From the NCBI RefSeq assembly GCF_036388275.1, contig NZ_DASVSF010000059.1:1-64000 (forward strand): 64,000 bases of DNA, read 5' to 3'. The stretch is from Longimicrobium sp. Lineage in GTDB: Bacteria; Gemmatimonadota; Gemmatimonadetes; Longimicrobiales; Longimicrobiaceae. The notes under the pieces were generated by a model. It worked only from the letters and a program-made list of their open reading frames with translations. It was not told the origin of the DNA and made no database searches. This document shows positions 8,716 through 17,797 of the stretch, in pieces. The translations under genes and the position numbers were made by a program. The stretch's first letter is position 1; each line of letters starts with the position of its first letter.

Positions 8716-10227
8716 ATGAGCGAAATCACGCCCCCGGAAGTGCTGCGCGCCTCGTCGGGGATCGAAGGCCTGGACCGGATTCTCGGCGGGGGCTACCCCG
8801 CCCACGAGATCTACCTGATCGAAGGCGAGCCCGGGACCGGCAAGTCGCTCGCCGGCCTGCACTTCCTGCGCGCCGGCGCGGAGCGCGGCGAAAAGTGCCT
8901 GCTGATCACCATGAGCCAGAGCAAGGAGGTCATCGGGCGGCTCGCCGCGTCCCATGGCTGGACGCTGGAGGGAGTGGAGGTCTACGAGATCTCCGCCGAC
9001 AACGTGGTCCCCGAGCTCGGCGCGGAGCAGGTGCTCTTCCACACGGCCGACGTGGAGCTGGGCGAGATGATGCAGTCCATCCGCGCGGTGATCGACGAGA
9101 TCCAGCCGACCCGCGTGGTGTTCGACGCCGTTTCGGAGCTTCGTCTCCTATCCAACGACGCGGGCCGCTACCAGCGCCAGCTGTTCATCCTCAAGGAGCT
9201 GTTCGCCAACCGGGGCGCGACGGTGCTGTTCCTGGACAACCACCCGGTGATGCCGGGCCACAGCGAGCTCCAGCACCTGGCCTTCGGCGTGATCCTCCTG
9301 GACCACACGCCCACCTCGTACGGCAACGAGCGCCGCCAGCTGCGCGTGCTCAAGGTGCGGGGGATCCGCTACGACGACGGCGTCCACGACTTCCGCATCT
9401 GCACGGGCGGCCTGAAGGTGTTCCCGCGGCTGCGGACCGGGGAGCGGCTGCACAACGCCTGGCGGGCCCACGAGAGCGGCATCGAGGAGATCGACAAGAT
9501 GCTGGGGGGCGGTCTGGCCGAGGGGAGCTCCACGCTGTTCCTGGGGCCCTCCGGCACCGGGAAGAGCTCCCTGGCCTCGCACTACGCCTTCGCGGCGGCG
9601 GAGCGGGGCGAGCGCTCCATCTTCTTTCTGTTCGACGAGCGCCCCGAAACGTTCATCCACCGGACCGAGGGGATCGGGATGAACATCCGCCCGCACCTGG
9701 ACTCGGGGATGATCACCCTTCGCGAGATCGACACGGGCGAGGTGTCGCCGGGCGAGTTCGCGGACCTGGTGCGGTCGCAGGTGCAGGAGCGGGCGGTGCG
9801 GATGGTGGTCATCGACAGCCTGACCGGCTACATGAGCGCCATGCCCGACGAGCGGATGCTGATCACCCAGATGCACGAGCTGCTCACCTACCTGAGCAGC
9901 CAGACCGTGCTCTCCATCCTGATCGTGGCGCAGCACGGGGTGCTGGGTCCCACGCTCGGCGGTCCGGTGGACGTGAGCTACCTGGCCGACACGGTGCTCC
10001 TCCTGCGCCACTTCGAGGCGGACGGCGCCATCCGGCGGGCGATCAGCGTGTTCAAGAAGCGGTACGGCGGGCACGGACACGGGATCCGCGAGTTCCAGAT
10101 CACCCCCAACGGCATGGAAGTGGGCGAGCCCCTGACGGGCTTCCGGGGCGTGCTCTCGGGGAGCCCGACGTTCGAGGGGCCGGATGCGACGCTCATGGAC
10201 CTGGCCGATGCCCCACCCGCCAACTGA
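8716..10227 (+). CDS. KaiC-like double-domain RecA-superfamily ATPase
   Basis: The 503-residue protein has two tandem KaiC-type ATPase domains, the size of cyanobacterial KaiC (about 519). The first has Walker A GEPGTGKS (37-44) and a Walker B strand in TRVVFDAVSEL. The second has Walker A GPSGTGKS (277-284) and MVVIDSLTGY. The acidic pair used for catalysis in KaiC appears as FDE in domain 2 (FFLFDERPE), but domain 1 has ITMSQSKE there, so the two domains probably differ in ATPase activity. No KaiA or KaiB gene is nearby, so a circadian clock is not implied. The 3' end overlaps the next kinase gene by 20 bases, which suggests coupled synthesis. It is probably a signalling ATPase working with that kinase. 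Confidence 0.9.
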   Translation: MSEITPPEVLRASSGIEGLDRILGGGYPAHEIYLIEGEPGTGKSLAGLHFLRAGAERGEKCLLITMSQSKEVIGRLAASHGWTLEGVEVYEISADNVVPELGAEQVLFHTADVELGEMMQSIRAVIDEIQPTRVVFDAVSELRLLSNDAGRYQRQLFILKELFANRGATVLFLDNHPVMPGHSELQHLAFGVILLDHTPTSYGNERRQLRVLKVRGIRYDDGVHDFRICTGGLKVFPRLRTGERLHNAWRAHESGIEEIDKMLGGGLAEGSSTLFLGPSGTGKSSLASHYAFAAAERGERSIFFLFDERPETFIHRTEGIGMNIRPHLDSGMITLREIDTGEVSPGEFADLVRSQVQERAVRMVVIDSLTGYMSAMPDERMLITQMHELLTYLSSQTVLSILIVAQHGVLGPTLGGPVDVSYLADTVLLLRHFEADGAIRRAISVFKKRYGGHGHGIREFQITPNGMEVGEPLTGFRGVLSGSPTFEGPDATLMDLADAPPAN

Positions 10228-11428
10228 GGAATCCGATCGCCTCGGACCCACCCTCCAGGGGCTGGGCGCGAACGCGGATTTCGGCGCGCCCGAGTTCCGC
10301 ATCCTGGTCTTCGCCCCGGTGGGCCGCACCGCGGAGCTGGCGAAGCAGGCGCTGGGCCGGGCCGGGTTCGCCTGCACCGTCTGCGCGGCGATGGACGACT
10401 TCTGCGCGGCGTTCCGGGAGGGTGCGGGCGCCGCCCTCCTGGTGGAGGAAGCGCTCTCCTCGGCCGCCACGGTGCGGATGCTGGTGGATGCGCTCACCGA
10501 GCAGCCGGTATGGTCCGACTGCCCCGTGCAGGTGTTCGTGGCGAACTCGGAGAAGCCTTCGCCTCCCCTCGCCACCCTGGCGCGGCTCTGCGCAGGCCGA
10601 AGCGTGCTGCTCCTGGACCGCCCCGTGCCTCCCGGCTCGCTCATCTCCGTGATGCGGGCGGCGCTCCAGAACCGTGCCCGCCAGTACGCGCTGCGCGACC
10701 TGCTGGCCCAGTACGACGAAGCCCGCGCCGAGGCGGACTCGGCCAACCGCGCCAAGGGGGAGTTCCTTTCGGTGATGAGCCACGAGCTGAGGACCCCGCT
10801 CAACGCCATCGGCGGCTACACCGAGCTGATCGAGATGGGGATCCGCGGGCCCGTGACCCCGGAGCAGCGGAGGGACCTGGAACGCATCCGGATGAGCCAG
10901 AAGCACCTGCTGGGGCTCGTCAACGAGGTGCTCAACTACACCAAGCTCGAGACGGGCACGGTGGAGTACGACATCACCGACGTACCCGTGCGGGAGGCGT
11001 TCGCATCCGCGGAGGCGCTGGTGATGCCGCAGGCGCGGGCGAAGGGGCTTGAGCTGGTCATCGGCGAGACGGAGCCCTCCCTGTCCGTACGCGCGGATGC
11101 CGACAAGCTGCGGCAGATCCTGGTGAACCTGCTGACCAACGCGGTCAAGTTCACCCATCCCCAGGGCCGCATCCATGTCGATTGCGAGCGGGAAGGGGAG
11201 TGCATCTGCTTCCGCGTTCGCGACACGGGGATCGGCATCCCCGAAGACCGGCTCGCGGCGGTGTTCGAGCCCTTCGTGCAGGTGCGCTCCGACCTGACGC
11301 GAACGCAGGAGGGAACCGGGCTGGGGCTCGCCATCAGCCGCCAGCTGGCGCGGGGAATGGGGGGAAACCTCGTGGTGGAGAGCGCGCCCGGCGTGGGAAG
11401 CACCTTCATCCTGAAGCTTCCCGCCTGA
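10208..11428 (+). CDS. Histidine kinase with N-terminal pseudo-receiver-like domain, partner of the KaiC-like ATPase
   Basis: The protein has 406 residues. Residues 25-150 resemble a response-regulator fold (FRILVFAPVGRTAELAKQAL) but lack an obvious phospho-acceptor aspartate. A short coiled coil follows, then a HisKA domain with SHELRTPL (phosphorylated His192). The ATP-binding domain has the N box LVNLLTNAVKF, G1 DTGIGIP and G2 GTGLGLAIS. There is no membrane segment, so it is cytoplasmic. The ATG at 10208 lies inside the end of the KaiC-like gene (20-base overlap). The pair recalls KaiC with SasA, though the N-terminal domain here is receiver-like rather than clearly KaiB-like. No cognate regulator is adjacent. 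Confidence 0.88.
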   Translation: MPHPPTEESDRLGPTLQGLGANADFGAPEFRILVFAPVGRTAELAKQALGRAGFACTVCAAMDDFCAAFREGAGAALLVEEALSSAATVRMLVDALTEQPVWSDCPVQVFVANSEKPSPPLATLARLCAGRSVLLLDRPVPPGSLISVMRAALQNRARQYALRDLLAQYDEARAEADSANRAKGEFLSVMSHELRTPLNAIGGYTELIEMGIRGPVTPEQRRDLERIRMSQKHLLGLVNEVLNYTKLETGTVEYDITDVPVREAFASAEALVMPQARAKGLELVIGETEPSLSVRADADKLRQILVNLLTNAVKFTHPQGRIHVDCEREGECICFRVRDTGIGIPEDRLAAVFEPFVQVRSDLTRTQEGTGLGLAISRQLARGMGGNLVVESAPGVGSTFILKLPA

Positions 11429-11614
11429 TGACGAGCCCACCACACCCACGCCCATCCGCCCGCGGTACCCTCTCCCCGTCCTCGTGGCCGCGGAGTTGAG
11501 CGTCGAGCGTCGGGCCCCCGCTGGCGTACCCGTGCGCCACGCCGCACGCAACTTGCACCGGCCCGCGCACCCGGCGCCGCCGATCTCCCGGCGGCCCGGC
11601 TCGAGCCGCACACC

Positions 11615-14600
11615 TTGAAGGCTGTGAACTCCACCCGTCTCCTCGACGAAGACCACGCTCGTTTCCGATCCGTCGTCGAGCAGTTTCCCTCCGCGGCCGC
11701 CGTGTACGAAGGGGCGGACCACGTCGTGGTTGCCGCATCCGCCGCGTACCGACGCATCGTCGGGGGACGCGACCTGATCGGACGGCCCTTCCGCGAGGCG
11801 CTTCCCGAGCTGCACGCGCAGGGCTTCACCGCCATGCTGGACCGCGCATTCGCCACCGGGGAGCCCGTGGAGGGCGCCGGGGTCGTCGCCGAGTGGGACG
11901 ACGACGGCGACGGCGAGGTGGAGTCGCACGTCGTGGACTTCACCTATCAGCCGCTCACCGACGCCGCCGGCCGGGTGTGGGGAATCGTCGCCCACGTCGT
12001 GGATGTCACCCCGCGCCACCGTGCCGAGGCCGCGCTCCGCCGGAGCGAGGCCCTGTTCCGCGCCACCTTCGAGCACGCCGGCATCGGCATCGCGCTCGGG
12101 GGCCTGGACCGGGTGCCGGCGGCGATCAATCCCGCCCTGGCGCGGATGCTCCGCTACTCGCTGCAGGAGCTGCGGGACACCGGGTTCCACGGCATCACGC
12201 ATCCGGAAGACCGGGACCGGAACCGGGCGCTCTACGAGGAGCTGATCGCCGGGGGGAGCGACAGCTACCGGACCGACACGCGCTACATCCGCAAGGGCGG
12301 GGGCGTCGTTTGGGCGGACCTGGTCGTGTCGCTCGTCCGGGGGGATGACGGGGCGCCGCTCCACACCTTGGGAATGGTGCTCGACAGCACCGAACGCAAG
12401 CGGATCGAGATGCTGCTCCAGGAGCAGGCGGTCGAGCTGGAGCAGCAGGTCGAGGAAGCGCACTCGCTCAACGAGCAGCTGGAGGCCACGAACCAGGAGC
12501 TGCGCGCCGCCACGGAAGAAGCGCATGCGGGACAGGACCGGCTGGCGTTCCTGTCGCACGCCAGCGAGATCCTGGGCTCGTCGCTGGACTACGAGGCCAC
12601 GCTGCGGAGCGTGGCGAACCTGGCGGTGGAGCGGCTGGCGGACTGGTGCGTGGTGGAGGTCAGGGACGGACCGCGGCGGAGCCGGTCGGTGGCGCACCGG
12701 GACCCGGCGAAAGTTGCCTGGGCGGAGGCGATCACCCGCCGGTACCCCCCGGATCCCGAGGCGGCGACGGGGATCCCGGCCGTGCTGCGTACCGGCCGGT
12801 CCGAGTTCTACGAGCACATCCCCGACGAGATGCTCGTGGCCGCGGCCCAGGACGAGACGCACCTGGTGCTGCTGCGGGAGATCGGCTTCACGTCGGCCAT
12901 CGTCGTGCCGCTGGCGGTGAGGGAACGGCAGGTCGGCGCCCTGATGCTGGTGTCGGCCGAGACGGGCCGCCGCTTCACCCCCGCGGACCTCGCCGTCGCC
13001 GAGGACCTGGGCCGGCGGGCGGCGACCGCGGTGGAGAACGCGCAGCTGCTCCGCGCCAGCGAACGCGCGGCGAACCGGTCGCGCCTGCTCCAGGCGTTCG
13101 CCGCGGCGCTCAACGAGTCGTCCGGCATCGCGCCGGTGGCACGCGCCTGCGTGGAGTACGGCATGGAGGTCCTGGGGGCGAGCGCCGGATCGCTGGGACT
13201 CCTGGCCGGCGCGGGAAGCGAAATCCAGATCCTGCACTCGCACGGCTACGACACCGAGGTGGCCGCGCGGTGGGCCCGCTTTCCGCTCACGCCCGGGCGT
13301 CCGCTTTCCGACGCCGTTCGAGAGGGCCAGCCGCGCATCATGGCCAGCCGCGCGGAGGTCGAGGCGCGCTACCCGGGGATGGCCGCCGAGTTTGGCCGGG
13401 CCCGTACCGAGGCCTACATCGCCATCCCCGTCGGCGCGCGCGGCCAGGTGATCGGAGGGCTGTCCTTCAGCTTTTCCGAGGAGCAGCGATTCGACGACCA
13501 CGAGCTCGCCGTTCTCCTCACCCTGGGCGAGCAGGCGGCCCAGGCGCTGGAGCGGGCCCGGGCCCTGGAAGCCGAGCAGCGGCTCCGCGAGCGGGCGGAG
13601 GTCCTGGCCGAGTCGGGAGCGGTGCTCGCGGAGTCACTGGACATCGGGGCTACCCTCGGCGCGCTCGCGCGCCTGGTGGTGCCGCGCGTGGCGGACTGGT
13701 GCTTCGTGGAGTTGGTCACCGAGAACGGCCGCATCGAGCCGGCCGCCATTCACCACGGCGACCCGGAGCGGGTTGCGTGGGCCGAGAAGCTTCTCGCGAG
13801 ATACCCCATCGACCCCGCCGCGCCGTTCGGCACCGCCCAGGTGGTGCGCTCGGGAGCACCGGAGCTGGTGCCGGAGATCCCCGAGGGCGTGTTCGAGGCG
13901 GTGGCGGAAGACGAGGAGCACCTGGCGGCGCTGCGCCAGACGGGATTCCGGTCGCACCTGTCGCTTCCGCTCACCGTGCGCGGGCGCACCATCGGCGCCC
14001 TCTCGCTGGTACAGGCCGAGTCCGCGCGGCGTTTTGGGCCCGAGGACCTTGCCTTTGGCCAGGACCTGGCGCGGCGCGCCGCCGTGGCGATCGAAAACGC
14101 GCGGCTCTTCGCGGCGGAGCGTCAGGCGAGAGAGGTCGCGGAGACGGCGAACCGCGCCAAGAGCGAGTTCATGTCCGTGATGAGCCACGAGCTGCGTACC
14201 CCGCTGAACGCCATCGGCGGCTACACCGAGCTCATCGACATGGGCGTGCACGGGCCCGTGACCGCGGAGCAGCGCCAGGCGCTCGAGCGCATCCAGCGCA
14301 GTACGAAGCACCTGCTGGGGCTCATCAACGACGTGCTCAACTTTGCGCGCAACGAATCGGCAGCCCCCCAGCACTTCCCCGAGCACGTGCCCGTGGGCGA
14401 AATGATCGCCGCCGCGGAGGCGCTGGTGCTTCCGCAGCTCGTGGCGAAGGGCCTGGTCCCCGCCCCCGGTGAATGCGACCCGGCCCTCACGGTGTACGCC
14501 GACCCGGCGAGGGTTCAGCAGATCCTGCTCAACCTGCTCAGCAACGCCATCAAGTTCACACCGGCGGGCGGGCGCATCGGCATCGCGTGCGCGGCCGGGC

Positions 14601-14845
14601 CCCATGCAGTCGCCATCTCCGTGTCGGACACGGGGATCGGCATTTCGGAGGAGGGACTGCGCAGGGTGTTCGAGCCCTTCTTCCAGGTGGACGCCCGCCT
14701 CACGCGCACCGAGGGCGGGGTAGGGCTGGGGCTGGCGATCAGCCGTGACCTCGCCCGCGGCATGGGGGGAGACCTGACCGCGGAGTCCACGGAAGGCTCG
14801 GGGAGCACCTTCCTGCTCCGCCTTCCGCGCCATGCGGATGGATAG
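11615..14845 (+). CDS. Cytoplasmic histidine kinase, PAS-PAS-GAF-GAF-GAF-HisKA-HATPase
   Basis: The protein has about 1,076 residues. Two PAS domains lie at roughly 10-130 and 145-265, followed by a coiled coil (265-310). Three GAF domains follow at about 310-480, 485-650 and 660-830; the first and third share a very similar start (LDYEATLRSVANLAVERLADWC and DIGATLGALARLVVPRVADWC are parallel), which suggests internal duplication. HisKA has SHELRTPL with His858, then a complete HATPase domain (DTGIGIS, GVGLGLAIS). There is no transmembrane helix. The start is uncertain: TTG at 11615 and GTG at 11624 are both in frame, neither has a strong ribosome-binding site, and the nearest ATG would cut into the first PAS. 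It shares its C-terminal kinase core style with the kinases on both sides. Confidence 0.88.
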   Translation: MKAVNSTRLLDEDHARFRSVVEQFPSAAAVYEGADHVVVAASAAYRRIVGGRDLIGRPFREALPELHAQGFTAMLDRAFATGEPVEGAGVVAEWDDDGDGEVESHVVDFTYQPLTDAAGRVWGIVAHVVDVTPRHRAEAALRRSEALFRATFEHAGIGIALGGLDRVPAAINPALARMLRYSLQELRDTGFHGITHPEDRDRNRALYEELIAGGSDSYRTDTRYIRKGGGVVWADLVVSLVRGDDGAPLHTLGMVLDSTERKRIEMLLQEQAVELEQQVEEAHSLNEQLEATNQELRAATEEAHAGQDRLAFLSHASEILGSSLDYEATLRSVANLAVERLADWCVVEVRDGPRRSRSVAHRDPAKVAWAEAITRRYPPDPEAATGIPAVLRTGRSEFYEHIPDEMLVAAAQDETHLVLLREIGFTSAIVVPLAVRERQVGALMLVSAETGRRFTPADLAVAEDLGRRAATAVENAQLLRASERAANRSRLLQAFAAALNESSGIAPVARACVEYGMEVLGASAGSLGLLAGAGSEIQILHSHGYDTEVAARWARFPLTPGRPLSDAVREGQPRIMASRAEVEARYPGMAAEFGRARTEAYIAIPVGARGQVIGGLSFSFSEEQRFDDHELAVLLTLGEQAAQALERARALEAEQRLRERAEVLAESGAVLAESLDIGATLGALARLVVPRVADWCFVELVTENGRIEPAAIHHGDPERVAWAEKLLARYPIDPAAPFGTAQVVRSGAPELVPEIPEGVFEAVAEDEEHLAALRQTGFRSHLSLPLTVRGRTIGALSLVQAESARRFGPEDLAFGQDLARRAAVAIENARLFAAERQAREVAETANRAKSEFMSVMSHELRTPLNAIGGYTELIDMGVHGPVTAEQRQALERIQRSTKHLLGLINDVLNFARNESAAPQHFPEHVPVGEMIAAAEALVLPQLVAKGLVPAPGECDPALTVYADPARVQQILLNLLSNAIKFTPAGGRIGIACAAGPHAVAISVSDTGIGISEEGLRRVFEPFFQVDARLTRTEGGVGLGLAISRDLARGMGGDLTAESTEGSGSTFLLRLPRHADG

Positions 14846-14908
14846 GCGCAGGCTGCACGTCGGGGCGGTCCGCACCGCGTTGTCCACGCTCAGCGAGAGA
14901 ATCCAGGA

Positions 14909-16285
14909 ATGATGCGCGACGAGACGCCCGGGGATCCGCGTACGCCCGACCCGGTGGTGCCGCCCCCTTCGGCGGAAACGGCCGGCTCGCCCGCCCCCGA
15001 ATCCAGGGAGCGCGAGGAAGCCTGGAAGCGCGGGGAGCTGCGGGCAACGCAGCGCGCGGAAAGCGGGGCGGACGCGCCGAACCCCAACGCCGTTCTCGAT
15101 GCCACGGGGGTGGCGCAGCGCGCGTTCATCTCGCTCGCCGACAACGTTCGGGACTACGCCATCTTCCTGATGAACCCGGAAGGGACCATCGTCTACTGGG
15201 GCGAGGGCGCACGCCTGATCAAGTGGTGGACGCGGGACCAGATGGAGGGTGCCCACTTCCGCGTCCTGTACCCCGACGGAGGCGCGGAGGACGGGACCGC
15301 CGAGAGCCACCTGGTGCAGGCCGCGGAGCGCGGCGAGATGGTCAGCGAAGGCCAGCGGATCCGAAGCGACGGCTCCACCTTTTGGGCCGGCGCCACCCTC
15401 ACCGCGCTGCGCGACGCGAACGGGGAGCTGCAGGGCTTCGCCAAGCTCACCCGCGACCTTACCGCGGCCCATGCCGCGGAGGAGGCGCTCAGGGCCGCCA
15501 AGGAGGCCACGGAGGCCGGCCGAAAAGTGGAGGCGGAGAACCGGGCCAAGGGCGCGTTCCTGGCCACCATCTCGCACGAGCTGCGCACCCCGCTGCAGGC
15601 GATCATCGCGTACGCCGAGCTCCTGGACATGGAGATCGCGGGGCCGCTGAACGAATCGCAGCGTACGCAGTTGGGACGCATCCGGGTCAGCAGCAGGCAC
15701 CTGCTGGGGCTGGCGACGGAGGTGCTGGATCTTTCGCGGCTGGACGTGGGAGGGCTGCCCGTGACCCCCGCGGCACACGGGCTCGGAAAGACGGCGGACG
15801 AGGCGCTGCTGCTGGTGGCGCCCCAGGCCGACGCGAAGGGGCTGACGCTGACGAACGCCATCGGCGGCTCGGCCGCGGAGCTGTGCTACTGGGGCGATGA
15901 GAACCGCGTGCGCCAGATCCTGGTGAACCTTCTGGCCAACGCGGTGAAGTTCACGCCGGCCGGCGGCCGCGTCACCATCAGCGCCGGCTCCACCCAGCAG
16001 GCACCGCCCGACGCGCAGCTCGGAGGGCCGGGGCCCTGGGTGTACATGCGGGTGGAGGACAACGGCGCGGGGATTCCGGCGGACAAGCTGCCGGCCATCT
16101 TCGAGCCGTACGAGCAGCTGGGAAACGCGAGTGCCGAGGGCGCGGGGCTGGGGCTGGCGATCAGCCAGCGCCTGGCCCGGCTGATGGGCGGAGACCTGAC
16201 GACGACCAGCGCGGCCGGCGTGGGGTCGAGCTTCTTCCTCTGGCTGGAGAACTCCATCACGCGGCCGGCGAGCCCGCCGGAGTAG
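14909..16285 (+). CDS. PAS histidine kinase
   Basis: The 458-residue protein starts with a low-complexity, charged segment (1-65). One PAS domain follows (about 70-190: NVRDYAIFLMNPEGTIVYW, FAKLTRDLT at its end), then HisKA with SHELRTPL (His223) and a HATPase domain whose G1 box reads DNGAGIP. It has no membrane helix. The same PAS subtype (VRDYxIFLMxPxG, WGEGARLxKxWT) occurs in the kinase at 31788-33662, so the two are local paralogues. The start is ATG 14909, or the adjacent ATG at 14912 which has better spacing from AGGA. It lies 63 bases after the previous kinase and may be co-transcribed. The next kinase is convergent. Confidence 0.88.
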   Translation: MMRDETPGDPRTPDPVVPPPSAETAGSPAPESREREEAWKRGELRATQRAESGADAPNPNAVLDATGVAQRAFISLADNVRDYAIFLMNPEGTIVYWGEGARLIKWWTRDQMEGAHFRVLYPDGGAEDGTAESHLVQAAERGEMVSEGQRIRSDGSTFWAGATLTALRDANGELQGFAKLTRDLTAAHAAEEALRAAKEATEAGRKVEAENRAKGAFLATISHELRTPLQAIIAYAELLDMEIAGPLNESQRTQLGRIRVSSRHLLGLATEVLDLSRLDVGGLPVTPAAHGLGKTADEALLLVAPQADAKGLTLTNAIGGSAAELCYWGDENRVRQILVNLLANAVKFTPAGGRVTISAGSTQQAPPDAQLGGPGPWVYMRVEDNGAGIPADKLPAIFEPYEQLGNASAEGAGLGLAISQRLARLMGGDLTTTSAAGVGSSFFLWLENSITRPASPPE

Positions 16286-16306
16286 AGCAGGGCGCGCGGC
16301 GTTCGG

Positions 16307-17797
16307 TCAGGCGGTCTGCGCGTCCACGCGGATGGTGGTGTCCAGGGCTCCCGCCTCGGGCGTGACCGCCGGGAGCCACAGGACGAAGCGTGAGCCCTGT
16401 CCCTCGCTGCTGGTCGCGGTGAGGTCGCCCCCCATCAGCCGTGCCAGCTGCCTGCTGATGGTGAGCCCCAGCCCCGTTCCGCCCCTCGTCCGCGTGTGCC
16501 CTTCCTCGGCCTGGATGAAGGGCTGGAAGATCCGCGGGAGCTGGTCGGGCGGAATGCCGATGCCCGTGTCCTCCACCGCCAGGTACGTCCACGGGCCCGC
16601 GCCCGTGAGCTCGGCGTCCGTATCCGGCCGGCCGGTGGTGCCACAGCGGATCGTCACCCGCCCTCCGGCCGTCGTGAACTTCACCGCGTTGGAGAGCAGG
16701 TTCACGATGATCTGGCGCACCCGGGCCCGGTCGCCCACGTAGCTGGCGGGCGACCCCCCGCATTCGTCGTGGAGCGCGAGCGTCCCCGCCTCGGCCTGCA
16801 GCCCCACCAGCGCGACCGCCTCCGCGACCACGTCGGCCACGGGTTCGCGGGTGTGCTCCACGGTCATGTGCCCGGCCTCTACCTTGGCGACGTCCAGGAT
16901 GTCGTTGATCAGCGTGAGCAGGTGGGCACTGCTCGCCCGGATCCGTTCCAGCTGCGCCTGCTGCTCCGGCGTGACCGGCCCGGTGACGCCCATGGTGAGA
17001 AGCTGCGCGTAGCCGATCACGGCGTTGATCGGCGTGCGGAGCTCGTGGCTCATGTTGGCCAGGAACGACGACTTCGCCCGGTTGGCCTCGTCGGCCTCGG
17101 CACGCGCACGCTCCGCCTCTTCCGCGCGCACCGCGAGCTCGTCGTTGAGCACTTCGAGCTCCACCGCCTGGTCCTGCAGCTGTTCCGCGTGGGCCTGCAG
17201 CTCCGTCGCCAGCGCCTCGGCCTCTTCCGCCCGCTGCCCGGCCTGCGCTCGCGCCTCGCCGGCTTCGGCGAGCGCTTCTTCGAGCCGCCCGCGCAGGTCC
17301 TGCAGCGTCCGCGTGAGCGCCCGCTCCCGTTCGGCGGCTTCGCGCGCCGCCCGCAGGCGCACCTCGTCGGCGATCACCTGCCGCTCGGACCGGAAGTACG
17401 CCGACAGCAGGGGAAGGAGCGGGCGGAGGAGCCCGGGCCCGGGTGCGCCGGGTGCCGGGCGCACCAGCACCGCGGCGGTGCCGTCCGCGAGGGCGCAGCC
17501 CTGCGCCGGCTCGGGCCCGTCGGCGCCGGGCACGGTTCCCTCGAACCCACCGTCGCGCGCCGACGCCTCGATGAATGCCCGCCACGCCGCGGCGCCGCGC
17601 AGCACCTGCGGAAAGCCGGGCGCGGGAAGGACGACGCCCAGCTCGGGATCCGGGGCAAAGAGCAGCAGGCGCTCGCCGCCGAGCAGGCGGGCGAGCGCGG
17701 CGGCCGCCTCCGGGCGCCCCTCCGGGGTGGCGAGCTCGCCGACCCGCTCGAGGAGCCCGGCGGGCGCCGGGCGCGCCGTTACCGGGGAATCGTGCAA
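16307..17797 (-). CDS. Histidine kinase coupled to the FIST sensor gene
   Basis: The protein has about 496 residues. Residues 1-150 have no recognised domain. A long Glu/Ala-rich coiled coil (about 160-240) leads into HisKA with SHELRTPI (His251), and a complete HATPase domain follows (DTGIGIPP, GTGLGLTIS). No ATG fits the 5' end. TTG at 17797 is the best start because it overlaps the end of the FIST gene, whose stop is at 17779-17781, giving translational coupling. FIST proteins are ligand-sensing partners, so this kinase probably transmits the FIST signal. It has no membrane segment and no adjacent regulator. Confidence 0.82.
   Translation of the reverse strand: MHDSPVTARPAPAGLLERVGELATPEGRPEAAAALARLLGGERLLLFAPDPELGVVLPAPGFPQVLRGAAAWRAFIEASARDGGFEGTVPGADGPEPAQGCALADGTAAVLVRPAPGAPGPGLLRPLLPLLSAYFRSERQVIADEVRLRAAREAAERERALTRTLQDLRGRLEEALAEAGEARAQAGQRAEEAEALATELQAHAEQLQDQAVELEVLNDELAVRAEEAERARAEADEANRAKSSFLANMSHELRTPINAVIGYAQLLTMGVTGPVTPEQQAQLERIRASSAHLLTLINDILDVAKVEAGHMTVEHTREPVADVVAEAVALVGLQAEAGTLALHDECGGSPASYVGDRARVRQIIVNLLSNAVKFTTAGGRVTIRCGTTGRPDTDAELTGAGPWTYLAVEDTGIGIPPDQLPRIFQPFIQAEEGHTRTRGGTGLGLTISRQLARLMGGDLTATSSEGQGSRFVLWLPAVTPEAGALDTTIRVDAQTA

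Noticed and set aside
8716..11428. Circadian clock locus
   Set aside because: Only a KaiC-like protein and a kinase are present; no kaiA or kaiB, and one KaiC domain lacks the catalytic acidic pair. KaiC-like ATPases are widespread in non-circadian bacteria.
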